A stretch of 64,000 nt of DNA from Streptomyces pseudovenezuelae (GCF_001513955.1 NZ_KQ948149.1:158227-222226); one strand, 5' to 3'. Numbered from the stretch's first letter, positions 1-8,719 are shown. Translations and numbers: made by a program. Notes: generated from the letters alone by a model not told the origin.

Positions 1-1
1 C

Positions 2-958
2 GAGCCGTGGACCTGCGCCGGCCGGGCCGGACTCGGACCGCCCGTGGAGCGGCCGGAGGACGCCGACGTCGACATGCCGGTGGGGGACCACATTTCACTC
101 GCGCTCACCGGCCGGGTGCTGCCCGCCGAGGACCGCCGGGTGCTCGCCGCCTTCGCCGCCCAGGCCGCCGTCGTGCTGGACCGCCGCAGGCTCCAGGAGG
201 AGGCGGACCAGGCCCGCACGCTGGCCGAGGGCAACCGCATCCGTACGGCGCTCCTGGCAGCCGTCTCGCACGATCTGCGGACCCCGCTCGCCGGGATCAA
301 GGCGGCCGTCTCCTCGCTCAGGTCCGACGACGTGGCATGGTCCGAGGAGGACCAGGCCGAACTCCTGGAGGGCATCGAGGAGGGCGCCGACCGGCTGGAC
401 CACCTCGTGGGCAACCTGCTCGACATGTCCCGCCTCCAGACCGGCACGGTCACCGCGATCGTCCGGGAGATCGACCTCGACGAGGTGGTGCCGATGGCGC
501 TCGGCGGGGTGCCCGACGGGAGCGTGGAACTGGACGTCCCGGAGACCCTGCCGATGGTCGCCGTCGACCCGGGGCTGCTGGAGCGGTCGGTGGCCAACCT
601 GGTCGAGAACGCCGTCAAGTACAGCCCGCCCGGCATCCCGGTCCGGGTCTCCGCGAGCGCCATCGCCGACCGCGTCGAGGTCCGGGTCGTGGATCGCGGC
701 CCCGGCGTCCCCGACGAGGCCAAGGAGCGCATCTTCGCGCCCTTCCAGCGCTACGGCGACGCCCCGCGCGGCGCCGGGGTGGGGCTCGGGCTCGCGGTGG
801 CCCGTGGTTTCGCGGAGGCCATGCACGGCACCCTCAACGCCGAGGACACGCCCGGCGGCGGCCTCACCATGGTGCTGACGCTCCGCGCGGCGGACGCGCA
901 CGCACAGCTCCTCGCGGACCCCTTCGACGAGGCAGAACCAGAAAGGCAGGCCACATGA
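2..958 (+). CDS. kdpD: Sensor histidine kinase KdpD, C-terminal part (5' end outside the window)
   Basis: The frame is open from base 2, so this is the C-terminal piece of a longer protein. It begins in the end of a GAF-like region (VLAAFAAQAAVVLDRRRLQ), followed by the dimerisation/phosphoacceptor H-box SHDLRTPLAG (about 268-297) and the ATP-binding lobe with N-box NLVENAVKYSPP, G1 DRGPGVP, F-box IFAPFQRY and G2 GVGLGLAVARG. Such kinases autophosphorylate on the H-box histidine and pass the phosphate to a response regulator. In KdpD the cue is low K+ or turgor. The kdpE-like regulator starts inside its stop codon (ATGA, 955-958), so the two are translationally coupled. The KdpD name rests on this pairing and on the GAF-HisKA layout; the diagnostic N-terminal Usp/KdpD domain lies outside the window. 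Confidence 0.85.
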   Translation, partial: EPWTCAGRAGLGPPVERPEDADVDMPVGDHISLALTGRVLPAEDRRVLAAFAAQAAVVLDRRRLQEEADQARTLAEGNRIRTALLAAVSHDLRTPLAGIKAAVSSLRSDDVAWSEEDQAELLEGIEEGADRLDHLVGNLLDMSRLQTGTVTAIVREIDLDEVVPMALGGVPDGSVELDVPETLPMVAVDPGLLERSVANLVENAVKYSPPGIPVRVSASAIADRVEVRVVDRGPGVPDEAKERIFAPFQRYGDAPRGAGVGLGLAVARGFAEAMHGTLNAEDTPGGGLTMVLTLRAADAHAQLLADPFDEAEPERQAT

Positions 959-1638
959 CCAGAGTGCTGGTCATCGAGGACGAGCCGCAGATCGTGCGCG
1001 CCCTCGTGATCAACCTCAGGGCGCGCAAGTACGAGGTCGACACGGCGCACGACGGGGCCGGCGCGCTCCGGCTCGCCGCCGCCCGCCACCCCGACGTGGT
1101 CGTCCTGGACCTGGGCCTGCCCGACATGGACGGCGTCGAGGTGATCAGGGGGCTGCGCGGCTGGACCCGGGTGCCGATCCTCGTGCTGTCCGCCCGGCAC
1201 TCCTCCGACGAGAAGGTCGAGGCACTGGACGCGGGCGCCGACGACTACGTCACCAAGCCGTTCGGCATGGACGAGCTGCTGGCCCGCCTGCGGGCCGCCG
1301 TGCGCCGCGCCGAGCCCACCGGGGGAGGCGAGGAGGACGTCCTGGTGGAGACCGACGAGTTCACCGTCGACCTGGCCGCCAAGAAGGTCCAGAAGCACGG
1401 CAGAGACGTGCGTCTCACCCCCACCGAGTGGCACCTGCTGGAGGTACTGGTCCGCAACACCGGCCGGCTCGTCGGCCAGAAGCAGCTCCTCCAGGAGGTC
1501 TGGGGGCCGTCGTACGGGACGGAGACGAACTACCTGCGGGTCTACATGGCCCAGCTGCGGCGGAAGCTGGAGGCGGACCCCTCGCATCCGAAGCACTTCG
1601 TCACCGAACCGGGCATGGGATACCGGTTCGAACGCTAG
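955..1638 (+). CDS. kdpE: OmpR-family response regulator KdpE
   Basis: 227 aa. The receiver domain (1-120) has acidic residues E8/D9, phosphoacceptor D52 in VVVLDLGLPDMDG, and K101 in YVTKPFG. It is followed by an OmpR/PhoB winged-helix domain (LTPTEWHLLEVLVRNTGRLVG ... NYLRVYMAQLRRKLE ... TEPGMGYRF). It is the expected partner of the kinase just upstream, whose stop codon overlaps this ATG. In the Kdp system it activates kdpFABC for high-affinity K+ uptake; no kdpFABC is visible, and it may lie left of the window. No unusual residues were seen. Confidence 0.9.
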   Translation: MTRVLVIEDEPQIVRALVINLRARKYEVDTAHDGAGALRLAAARHPDVVVLDLGLPDMDGVEVIRGLRGWTRVPILVLSARHSSDEKVEALDAGADDYVTKPFGMDELLARLRAAVRRAEPTGGGEEDVLVETDEFTVDLAAKKVQKHGRDVRLTPTEWHLLEVLVRNTGRLVGQKQLLQEVWGPSYGTETNYLRVYMAQLRRKLEADPSHPKHFVTEPGMGYRFER

Positions 1639-1684
1639 TGCTGCGGGTACAACGCTGTCGGCGTACCCCGGTACGCTTTCGGAT

Positions 1685-2083
1685 ATGAGTGCTGTTCCTC
1701 GTTCCGAGAAGCCGGTGGGCCGGTTCCGGCGCATGCTCGACCGGCTCTCCTCGTCGCAGGAGGATCTGGAGTCGGAGGAGCTGCGGGAGGACACCGCGAC
1801 CACCGGATGCACCCGGATCGGCGACTGCCACGACCGCCAGATCGTGACCGTTACTGGTACCTTGCGCACGGTCACCCTGCGGCCGCGCGCGGGCGTCCCG
1901 GCCCTGGAGGCCGAGCTGTTCGACGGCTCCGCCGCCCTGGACGTGGTGTGGCTCGGCCGGCGCTCCATCGTCGGGATAGAGCCCGGGCGCAAGCTGATCG
2001 CCTCCGGGCGGATCTCGATGAGCCGGGGCCGCCGGGTGCTGTTCAATCCGAAATACGAACTCCGACCCCTCGGACGGGAGTAG
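1685..2083 (+). CDS. OB-fold nucleic-acid-binding domain protein
   Basis: 132 aa. Residues about 45-130 form a small OB-fold: IGDCHDRQIVTVTGTLRTV, then an acidic strand with LEAELFDGSAALDVVWLGRRSI and VLFNPKYEL. This resembles the stand-alone OB-fold proteins found next to DUF3159 membrane proteins in actinobacteria. The N-terminal 40 residues are charged and probably disordered (SSSQEDLESEELRED). The DUF3159 gene follows after 3 bases, so the two are likely one transcript. The partner nucleic acid is unknown. Confidence 0.75.
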   Translation: MSAVPRSEKPVGRFRRMLDRLSSSQEDLESEELREDTATTGCTRIGDCHDRQIVTVTGTLRTVTLRPRAGVPALEAELFDGSAALDVVWLGRRSIVGIEPGRKLIASGRISMSRGRRVLFNPKYELRPLGRE

Positions 2084-2086
2084 CCG

Positions 2087-2851
2087 GTGACGTCTCTCGA
2101 CAAGCCGACCGAAGACACTCAGGCCGACGACGCACGGGCGGTGACCGAGGCCGCCCTGTTCGAGGCGTTCGGCGGCGTCCGCGGCATGGTCGAGACGGTT
2201 CTGCCTGGCCTGCTCTTCGTCACGATCTTCACGATCAACAAGGACCTGCACCTGTCGGCGATCGCCGCGCTCGCGGTGTCGCTGCTGCTGGTCGTGGTCC
2301 GCCTGGTCATGCGGGACACCGTCAAGCACGCCTTCAGCGGGGTCTTCGGCGTCGCCTTCGGTGTCGTCTTCGCGATGATGACGGGCAACGCCAAGAACTT
2401 CTACCTGCCGGGCATGCTGTACACGCTCGGCCTCGGCCTGGCGTACGTCATCACCACGCTCGCGGGTGTGCCGCTGATGGGGCTCATCCTCGGCCCGGTC
2501 TTCAAGGAGAACCTCTCCTGGCGGACCCGCAACCCCGGCCGCAAGAAGGCGTACGCCAAGGCGAGTTACGCCTGGGGCGGCATCCTGCTCGCCAAGTGCG
2601 CGATCCTCTTCCCGCTGTACTGGTGGGCCGACACCGCCCAGCTCGGCTGGGTCCTGGTCGCCCTGAAGATCCCGCCGTTCCTGCTGGCCGTGTGGCTGAC
2701 CTGGGTCTTCCTCGCGAAGGCGCCGGCTCCCATCGACGTGTTCGCGGAGATGGAGGCGGAGGAGAAGGCCGAGGAGGAGCGCAAGGCGGCACAGGCCGCG
2801 GAGCGTGGGGACACGGAGGCCGCGGGCGGGCGGCACCGGCGCGAGGCCTAG
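2087..2851 (+). CDS. DUF3159 integral membrane protein
   Basis: 254 aa with a GTG start 3 bases after the OB-fold gene. After a short acidic N-terminus come about six hydrophobic segments (LPGLLFVTIFTI, AALAVSLLLVVVRLV, GVFGVAFGVVFAMM, YTLGLGLAYVITTLAGVPLMG, ILLAKCAILFPLYW, FLLAVWLTWVFL). The C-terminal tail is highly charged, Glu/Ala/Arg-rich and probably cytoplasmic. The SWRTRNPGRKKAYAKASYAWGG stretch between segments is typical of DUF3159. The family has no established function. It sits head-on to the trkA pair across a strong terminator. Confidence 0.8.
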   Translation: MTSLDKPTEDTQADDARAVTEAALFEAFGGVRGMVETVLPGLLFVTIFTINKDLHLSAIAALAVSLLLVVVRLVMRDTVKHAFSGVFGVAFGVVFAMMTGNAKNFYLPGMLYTLGLGLAYVITTLAGVPLMGLILGPVFKENLSWRTRNPGRKKAYAKASYAWGGILLAKCAILFPLYWWADTAQLGWVLVALKIPPFLLAVWLTWVFLAKAPAPIDVFAEMEAEEKAEEERKAAQAAERGDTEAAGGRHRREA

Positions 2852-2860
2852 ACAGCTCCA

Positions 2861-2906
2861 CGACGACGGAGGGCGCCCTGCACACGCAGGGCGCCCTCCG
2901 TCGTCG
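2861..2906. terminator. Bidirectional terminator hairpin
   Basis: A perfect 20-bp inverted repeat (arms 2861-2880 and 2887-2906, loop CACACG) lies between the convergent ends of the DUF3159 gene and the trkA operon. It is long and GC-rich without an obvious T-tract on either side, the usual style of Streptomyces terminators. Confidence 0.9.
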
Positions 2907-2912
2907 TACCGC

Positions 2913-3587
2913 CTAAGAGGCTTCTTCCTTGCGGACCGACAGCAGATCCTCCAGCTGTTCCTCGCGGGCCTGGGCGGCCACGAACAGGAGTTCGTCGCCC
3001 GCCTCCAGGGAGTCCTCCCGGGAGGGAGTCAGGACGCGGGTGCCGCGGATGATGGTGACCAGGGAGGTGTCCTCGGGCCACTCCACGTCGCCCACCGTCG
3101 TGCCGGCCAGGGCCGACTCCTCGGGCAGGGTCAGCTCGACCAGGTTCGCGTCGCCGTGGCTGAAGCGCAGCAGCCGGACCAGGTCGCCGACGCTCACCGC
3201 CTCCTCGACCAGGGCGGACATCAGACGCGGGGTGGAGACGGCGACGTCCACGCCCCAGGACTCGTTGAACAGCCATTCGTTCTTCGGGTTGTTCACCCGG
3301 GCCACGACCCGCGGGACGCCGTACTCCGTCTTCGCCAGCAGGGAGACGACCAGGTTGACCTTGTCGTCGCCGGTCGCGGCGATCACGACGTTGCAGCGCT
3401 GGAGCGCGGCCTCGTCCAGGGAGGTGATCTCGCAGGCGTCGGCGAGCAGCCACTCCGCCTGCGGGACGCGCTCGACCGAGATGGCCGTCGGCGCCTTGTC
3501 GATGAGAAGGACCTCGTGGCCGTTCTCCAGCAGTTCGCCCGCGATCGAGCGACCGACCGCGCCGGCACCGGCAATGGCGACCCTCAT
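2913..3587 (-). CDS. TrkA-family potassium regulatory protein (second of pair)
   Basis: 224 aa. The RCK_N Rossmann domain begins at residue 1 with MRVAIAGAGAVGRSIAGEL (GxGxxG) and the acidic strand end LLIDKAP. The RCK_C/TrkA_C domain follows from about 140 (ANLVELTLPEESALAGTTVG). These proteins bind NAD(H) or c-di-AMP and gate K+ transport subunits. The upstream trkA-like gene ends at 3587, sharing one base with this ATG (TGATG), so translation is coupled; the longer open frame upstream is only a shadow of that gene. With the KimA-like permease and kdpDE nearby, a role in K+ uptake control is likely. Confidence 0.9.
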   Translation of the reverse strand: MRVAIAGAGAVGRSIAGELLENGHEVLLIDKAPTAISVERVPQAEWLLADACEITSLDEAALQRCNVVIAATGDDKVNLVVSLLAKTEYGVPRVVARVNNPKNEWLFNESWGVDVAVSTPRLMSALVEEAVSVGDLVRLLRFSHGDANLVELTLPEESALAGTTVGDVEWPEDTSLVTIIRGTRVLTPSREDSLEAGDELLFVAAQAREEQLEDLLSVRKEEAS

Positions 3588-4258
3588 CAGTGACCGCCCT
3601 CCTCTTCGGGGCCCTCGGCGAACGACGCCTCGACCTTCTCGATGTCGTCCGTGCGCATCATCACGTGCACCAGGTCGCCCTCCTGCAGCACCGTCTGCGA
3701 GGTGGGCAGGATCGCCTCGCCGAGGCGGGTCAGGAACGCCACCCGGACGCCCGTCTCCTCCTGCATCTTGCTGATCTTGTGGCCGACCCAGGCGGTCGAG
3801 GCGTGCACCTCGGCCAGCTGCACCCCACCGGTGGGATCGCGCCACAGCGGCTCCGCGCCCGAAGGCAGCAGTCGGCGCAGCATCTGGTCCGCCGTCCAGC
3901 GGACCGTGGCCACCGTCGGGATGCCCAGGCGCTGGTAGACCTCGGCGCGCCGGGGGTCGTAGATACGGGCCGCGACGTTCTCGATGCCGAACATCTCGCG
4001 GGCCACACGCGCCGCGATGATGTTGGAGTTGTCGCCGCTGGAGACCGCGGCGAAGGCGCCGGCCTCCTCGATGCCCGCCTCGCGCAGGGTGTCCTGGTCG
4101 AAGCCGACTCCGGTGACGCGACGACCGCCGAAGCCGGAGCCCAGTCGTCGGAAGGCGGTGGGGTCCTGGTCGATCACGGCGACCGTGTGCCCCTGTTGCT
4201 CCAGGGTCTGGGCGAGAGCGGAACCCACTCTCCCGCAGCCCATGATGACGATGTGCAC
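3587..4258 (-). CDS. TrkA-family potassium regulatory protein (first of pair)
   Basis: 223 aa, GTG start. N-terminal RCK_N domain with MHIVIMGCGRVGSALAQTL and AVIDQDP; C-terminal RCK_C domain (GVQLAEVHASTAWVGHKI ... VLQEGDLVHVMMRTDDI). It is a paralogue of the gene it overlaps by one base. The two probably form a hetero-oligomeric RCK ring that regulates a K+ channel or transporter. No membrane K+ channel subunit (TrkH/KtrB) is present here; the only transport protein nearby is the divergent KimA-like permease. Confidence 0.9.
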   Translation of the reverse strand: MHIVIMGCGRVGSALAQTLEQQGHTVAVIDQDPTAFRRLGSGFGGRRVTGVGFDQDTLREAGIEEAGAFAAVSSGDNSNIIAARVAREMFGIENVAARIYDPRRAEVYQRLGIPTVATVRWTADQMLRRLLPSGAEPLWRDPTGGVQLAEVHASTAWVGHKISKMQEETGVRVAFLTRLGEAILPTSQTVLQEGDLVHVMMRTDDIEKVEASFAEGPEEEGGH

Positions 4259-4382
4259 GACCGTCCTTCCGGTGTCAATAAGTACTGCTCAGCCACATCA
4301 GGGTCTCAGACCGAGGCCCAAGCTACACACGCGCGGTAGGACGACGGCACCCCTGTGCACGGTTGCCCCGACTCGGGGTCGG

Positions 4383-4478
4383 TCAGCGGCGGCTGATGCT
4401 GCGGACGCTCGCGAGTGTGAGGATTCCGAGGCCGACAAGGGTGACCGTGGCACCGACGAGCTCTGCGGTCGCGTGCAT
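4383..4478 (-). CDS. 31-aa single-span membrane peptide
   Basis: A short ORF starting ATG at 4478 and stopping at 4383, preceded by a strong Shine-Dalgarno (GGAGGT, 4483-4488, about 4 bases from the ATG). The peptide is MHATAELVGATVTLVGLG followed by ILTLASVRSISRR: one hydrophobic helix with a basic C-terminus, the look of a genuine membrane miniprotein. It lies alone between the trkA operon and the KimA-like gene, reading with trkA and away from the permease. No family is recognised. A regulatory subunit of a transporter is possible but unproven. Confidence 0.6.
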   Translation of the reverse strand: MHATAELVGATVTLVGLGILTLASVRSISRR

Positions 4479-4639
4479 GGGACCTCCGGGAGCAGTAACG
4501 GGCGGGGTCCTGTCATATAGGCATGCCACCTCGCTCACCTGCGGAATCCGTAGCCGGAGTGCGTCCGGATTTCACCCGGAGGGCAGATGCGGGGTGCCGG
4601 GTGGTTGTGCGCCCGTTCGAACGCTTACGCTTCACTGTT

Positions 4640-6685
4640 GTGTCCAAACTGACCGACGTGCCCAAACGGATCCTGATCGGGCGCGCACTGCGCAGTGACC
4701 GGCTGGGGGAAACGCTCCTGCCGAAGCGCATCGCCCTTCCCGTGTTCGCCTCCGACCCGCTGTCCTCCGTGGCGTACGCGCCCGGCGAGGTGCTGCTGGT
4801 CCTGTCCATCGCGGGCGTGTCGGCGTACCACTTCAGCCCCTGGATCGCCGTGGCGGTCGTCGTGCTGATGTTCACCGTGGTCGCCTCCTATCGGCAGAAC
4901 GTGCACGCGTACCCGAGCGGTGGCGGCGACTACGAGGTGGCCACCACCAACCTCGGCCCGAAGGCCGGCCTCACGGTCGCCAGCGCCCTGCTCGTCGACT
5001 ACGTCCTCACGGTCGCCGTCTCCATCGCCTCCGGCATCGAGAACCTCGGCTCCGCGATCCCGTTCGTCGTCCAGCACAAGGTGTTGTGCGCGATCGCCGT
5101 GATCGTCCTGCTGACCCTGATGAACCTGCGCGGGGTCAAGGAGTCCGGCTCGCTCTTCGCGATCCCGACCTACGTCTTCGTCGCGGGCGTCTTCGTGATG
5201 ATCGCGTGGGGTGCGTTCCGCGGGCTGGTGCTCGGCGACACCATGAAGGCACCGACGGCGGACTACCACATCAAGGCCGAACACCAGGGTCTGGCCGGAT
5301 TCGCGCTGGTCTTCCTGATGCTGCGCGCCTTCTCCTCCGGCTGTGCCGCGCTCACCGGTGTCGAGGCGATCTCCAACGGTGTGCCGGCCTTCCGCAAGCC
5401 CAAGTCGAAGAACGCGGCGACCACCCTCGCGGCCATGGGCCTGCTGGCCGTCACCATGTTCTGCGGGATCATCGCGCTGGCCATGGCCACCAACGTGCGC
5501 ATGGCCGAGAACCCGGCCGTCGACCTGATCCACAACGGCGTCGCCCTCGGCTCCGACTACGTGCAGAACCCGGTGATCTCCCAGGTCGCCGAGGCCGTCT
5601 TTGGCAAGGGAAGCTTCCTGTTCATCGTGCTGGCCGCGGCCACCGCGCTGGTGCTGTTCCTCGCCGCGAACACCGCCTACAACGGCTTCCCGCTGCTCGG
5701 CTCGATCCTCGCCCAGGACCGCTACCTCCCGCGCCAGCTGCACACCCGCGGCGACCGCCTCGCCTTCTCCAACGGCATCGTGCTGCTGGCGGGCGCGGCC
5801 GCAATGCTGGTGTGGATCTACGGCGCCGACTCGACCCGGCTGATCCAGCTCTACATCGTCGGTGTGTTCGTGTCCTTCACGCTCAGCCAGACCGGCATGG
5901 TCCGGCACTGGAACCGCCACCTGGCCACCGAGAAGGACGCCGCCAAGCGCAGCCACATGGTCCGCTCGCGCGCGATCAACGCCTTCGGCGCCTTCTTCAC
6001 CGGGCTCGTCCTGGTCGTCGTCCTGGTCACCAAGTTCACCCACGGCGCCTGGGTGGCCCTGCTCGGGATGTGCATCTTCTACGCGACGATGACGGCGATC
6101 CGCAAGCACTACGACCGGGTCTCCGAGGAGCTCGCGGCGCCCGAGGGCCCCAGCGACGACAGCCTGCGGCCGTCCCGCGTCCACTCCGTCGTCCTGATCT
6201 CCAAGATCCACCGCCCGGCGCTGCGGGCACTGGCGTACGCCAAGCTGATGCGCTCGGACTCCCTGGAGGCCCTGAGCGTCAACGTCGACCCGGCCGAGAC
6301 CAAGGCACTGCGCGCCGAGTGGGAGCGGCGCGGGATCGACGTACCGCTGAAGGTGCTGGACTCGCCGTACCGCGAGATCACCCGGCCGATCATCGACTAC
6401 GTCAAGGGGCTCCGGAAGGAGTCGCCGCGCGACGCGGTCTCCGTGATCATCCCCGAGTACGTGGTCGGCCACTGGTACGAGCATCTGCTGCACAACCAGA
6501 GCGCGCTGCGGCTCAAGGGCCGGCTGCTGTTCACGCCGGGGGTCATGGTGACCTCGGTGCCCTACCAGCTGCAGTCCTCGGAGGCGGCGAAGCTGCGGGC
6601 CCGCAGGCGGCAGGAGTGGAACGCGCCGGGCTCGGTGCGGCGCGGTCCGGCCGAGCGGGCGAAGGAGTCGTCGGCGCCGAAGTAG
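4640..6685 (+). CDS. KimA-like APC-superfamily potassium permease
   Basis: 681 aa with a GTG start; the open frame runs further upstream, but family similarity begins at SKLTDVPKRILIGRALRS. About 12 membrane segments cover residues 55-480. Landmarks SSVAYAPGEVLLVLS, SYRQNVHAYPSGGGDYEV, LLVDYVLTVAVSIASG, AFSSGCAALTGVEAISNGVPAF and FVSFTLSQTGM match Bacillus KimA/YdaO, a K+/H+ symporter of the APC superfamily. The C-terminal 200 residues form the cytosolic domain. KimA identity is inferred from my recollection of its sequence. It faces away from two TrkA genes and lies near kdpDE, which supports a role in K+ rather than amino-acid uptake. Confidence 0.75.
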   Translation: MSKLTDVPKRILIGRALRSDRLGETLLPKRIALPVFASDPLSSVAYAPGEVLLVLSIAGVSAYHFSPWIAVAVVVLMFTVVASYRQNVHAYPSGGGDYEVATTNLGPKAGLTVASALLVDYVLTVAVSIASGIENLGSAIPFVVQHKVLCAIAVIVLLTLMNLRGVKESGSLFAIPTYVFVAGVFVMIAWGAFRGLVLGDTMKAPTADYHIKAEHQGLAGFALVFLMLRAFSSGCAALTGVEAISNGVPAFRKPKSKNAATTLAAMGLLAVTMFCGIIALAMATNVRMAENPAVDLIHNGVALGSDYVQNPVISQVAEAVFGKGSFLFIVLAAATALVLFLAANTAYNGFPLLGSILAQDRYLPRQLHTRGDRLAFSNGIVLLAGAAAMLVWIYGADSTRLIQLYIVGVFVSFTLSQTGMVRHWNRHLATEKDAAKRSHMVRSRAINAFGAFFTGLVLVVVLVTKFTHGAWVALLGMCIFYATMTAIRKHYDRVSEELAAPEGPSDDSLRPSRVHSVVLISKIHRPALRALAYAKLMRSDSLEALSVNVDPAETKALRAEWERRGIDVPLKVLDSPYREITRPIIDYVKGLRKESPRDAVSVIIPEYVVGHWYEHLLHNQSALRLKGRLLFTPGVMVTSVPYQLQSSEAAKLRARRRQEWNAPGSVRRGPAERAKESSAPK

Positions 6686-6754
6686 ACTGGTCGGCTGTTG
6701 TCCTGGCGGGCTGTCGTCCCGCCTCTTCCCTTGACGTTGTGGAGTCACCCCGCC

Positions 6755-8083
6755 ATGCAGGCAGAACCGAAGAAATCGCTGGTGGGGCTGGAGTTCGAAG
6801 TCGAGGTCGGCCCCGTCGCCCACGGCGGACACTGCATCGCCCGCACGGACGACGGCCAGGTGCTGTTCGTCCGGCACACGCTGCCCGGTGAGCGGGTCGT
6901 GGCCCGGGTCACCGAGGGCGAGGAGGGCGCGCGCTTCCTGCGTGCCGATGCCGTGGAGATCCTCTCGGCCTCCAAGGACCGTATCGAGGCGCCCTGCCCC
7001 TACGCCGGCCCCGGCCGCTGCGGCGGCTGCGACTGGCAGCACGCGAAGCCGGGCGCGCAGCGCCGCCTGAAGGGCGAGGTCGTCGCCGAGCAGCTGCAGC
7101 GGCTCGCCGGCCTCACCCCCGAGGAGGCCGGCTGGGACGGCACGGTGATGCCGGCCGAGGGCGACAAGCTGCCCGCCGGAGAGGTGCCTGCCTGGCGGAC
7201 CCGCGTGCAGTACGCGGTGGACGCCGACGGCAACGCCGGTCTGCGCCGCCACCGTTCGCACGAGGTCGAGCCGGTCGAGCACTGCATGATCGCGGCACCG
7301 GGCGTGAGTGAGCTGGGCATCGAGGAGCGGGACTGGTCCGGGATGGCGTCCGTGGAGGCGATCGCGGCGACCGGCTCCCAGGACCGCATGGTCATCCTGG
7401 AGCCCCGCCCCGGCGCTCGCCTTCCTCTCGTGGAACTCGACAAGCCGGTCTCCGTGATGCGCGTCGAGGAGAAGGACGGCGGCATCCACCGTGTGCACGG
7501 CCGCGCCTTCGTGCGCGAGCGGGCCGACGGCCGCACCCACCGGGTGGGCAGCGGCGGCTTCTGGCAGGTCCACCCGCAGGCGGCCGACACCCTGGTGAAG
7601 GCGGTCATGCAGGGCCTGCTGCCGCGCAAGGGCGAGATGGCGCTCGACCTGTACTGCGGTGTCGGCCTGTTCGCCGGCGCGCTGGCCGACCGCCTCGGCG
7701 ACCAGGGCGCGGTCCTCGGTATCGAGTCCGGCAAGCGCGCGGTCGAGGACGCCCGGCACAACCTCGCCGCCTTCGACCGGGTCCGCATCGAGCAGGGCAA
7801 GGTCGAGGCGGTACTGCCCCGCACCGGCATCACCGAGGTCGACCTGATCGTCCTCGACCCCCCGCGCGCCGGAGCGGGCCGCAAGACGGTGCAGCACCTG
7901 TCCTCGCTGGGGGCCCGCCGCATCGCGTACGTCGCCTGCGATCCTGCCGCGCTGGCGCGGGACCTGGGGTACTTCCGGGACGGGGGGTACCGGGTGCGGA
8001 CGCTTCGGGTGTTCGACCTGTTTCCGATGACGCATCACGTGGAGTGCGTGGCGATTCTGGAGCCGGCTTCGAAGGGTTCGTGA
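6755..8083 (+). CDS. TrmA/RumA-type RNA (uracil-5-)-methyltransferase
   Basis: 442 aa. The N-terminal TRAM domain (10-70: FEVEVGPVAHGGHCIARTDDG) is followed by an iron-sulfur motif (C81, C89 and C92 in CPYAGPGRCGGC, with C in EPVEHC) and a C-terminal SAM-dependent domain (MALDLYCGVGLFAGALA, VLDPPRAGAG, AYVACDPAALARDLGYF). The last motif contains the nucleophilic Cys that attacks uracil C6. The predicted product is 5-methyluridine in rRNA or tRNA; the exact site cannot be read from sequence. I chose ATG 6755 because the TRAM homology starts there and GGAG stands about 9 bases upstream. Confidence 0.9.
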   Translation: MQAEPKKSLVGLEFEVEVGPVAHGGHCIARTDDGQVLFVRHTLPGERVVARVTEGEEGARFLRADAVEILSASKDRIEAPCPYAGPGRCGGCDWQHAKPGAQRRLKGEVVAEQLQRLAGLTPEEAGWDGTVMPAEGDKLPAGEVPAWRTRVQYAVDADGNAGLRRHRSHEVEPVEHCMIAAPGVSELGIEERDWSGMASVEAIAATGSQDRMVILEPRPGARLPLVELDKPVSVMRVEEKDGGIHRVHGRAFVRERADGRTHRVGSGGFWQVHPQAADTLVKAVMQGLLPRKGEMALDLYCGVGLFAGALADRLGDQGAVLGIESGKRAVEDARHNLAAFDRVRIEQGKVEAVLPRTGITEVDLIVLDPPRAGAGRKTVQHLSSLGARRIAYVACDPAALARDLGYFRDGGYRVRTLRVFDLFPMTHHVECVAILEPASKGS

Positions 8084-8117
8084 CCCGCGTCCGACCCTCC
8101 GCGGGCAGGCCCTCGCG

Positions 8118-8687
8118 TCAGCGCATGTCCGCCACGTCGAGCAGTGTCGTCACCGTGGGGGCGATGAGCCCCGTCAGGGTGTCGGCCTGGATTCCCGCGC
8201 GGGCGCTGGCGCCGTCGAAGACCAGGCTGAGCTGCCGGGCCAGCAGGTCCGGGTCGCTCGCGCCGCCCTGTTCGGCCTCGGTGCGGAAGAAGCTCGTCAG
8301 GTTGCTCTTGATCCGGTGGGCCACCCGGCTCGCGGGGTGGTTCTGGTCCTTGAGCTCGATCTGCACGGCCAGGTACGGGCAGCCCCGGAACTCGGGTGCC
8401 CTCGCGAGCAGTTCCACCTGGGCGAAGACGTGCAGGATCCGTTCGCGGGGTGAGCGGTCGCCGTCCGCCGGGGGCAGGAGCGCCGCCACGTAGGCGGCGG
8501 CCCGTTCCTCCAGGCTCGCCGCCAGCAGTTCGTCCTTGCTCTCGAACAGCTGGTACATGGAGCGCTTCGACACACCCGCCGCCTTGCACAGCGCGTCGAC
8601 GCCGATGCCGACTCCGTCGCGGTAGGTGAGCGTGGCCGCGGCCTCCAGCAGCCGCTCTCGGGAGCTTGTTTTCGCCTCGGTCGTCAT
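8118..8687 (-). CDS. TetR-family regulator of the adjacent efflux pump
   Basis: 189 aa. The N-terminal DNA-binding helices (SSRERLLEAAATLTYRDGVG ... VDALCKAAGVSKRSMYQLF) match TetR/AcrR. The C-terminal ligand domain has the FRGCPYLAVQIEL stretch of the LmrA/YxaF-like group. It lies downstream of, and reads with, the DHA2 pump. A perfect palindrome AAACCGATCGGTTT in its own upstream region recurs in variant form between the pump and the hydrolase, so it probably represses itself, the pump and the hydrolase. The inducer is unknown. Confidence 0.85.
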   Translation of the reverse strand: MTTEAKTSSRERLLEAAATLTYRDGVGIGVDALCKAAGVSKRSMYQLFESKDELLAASLEERAAAYVAALLPPADGDRSPRERILHVFAQVELLARAPEFRGCPYLAVQIELKDQNHPASRVAHRIKSNLTSFFRTEAEQGGASDPDLLARQLSLVFDGASARAGIQADTLTGLIAPTVTTLLDVADMR

Positions 8688-8719
8688 AGTGCGAGGTTAA
8701 CTCCTCTCCAGCCGATTGA

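Noticed and set aside
2913..3845. 310-aa version of the second TrkA protein
   Set aside because: The extra N-terminal 86 residues are out-of-frame reading of the upstream trkA; homology starts at MRVAIAGAG.
4625..8038. A 1137-codon open frame on the minus strand
   Set aside because: It is the GC-rich antisense shadow of the KimA-like and TrmA genes; its translation is low-complexity and shows no domain.
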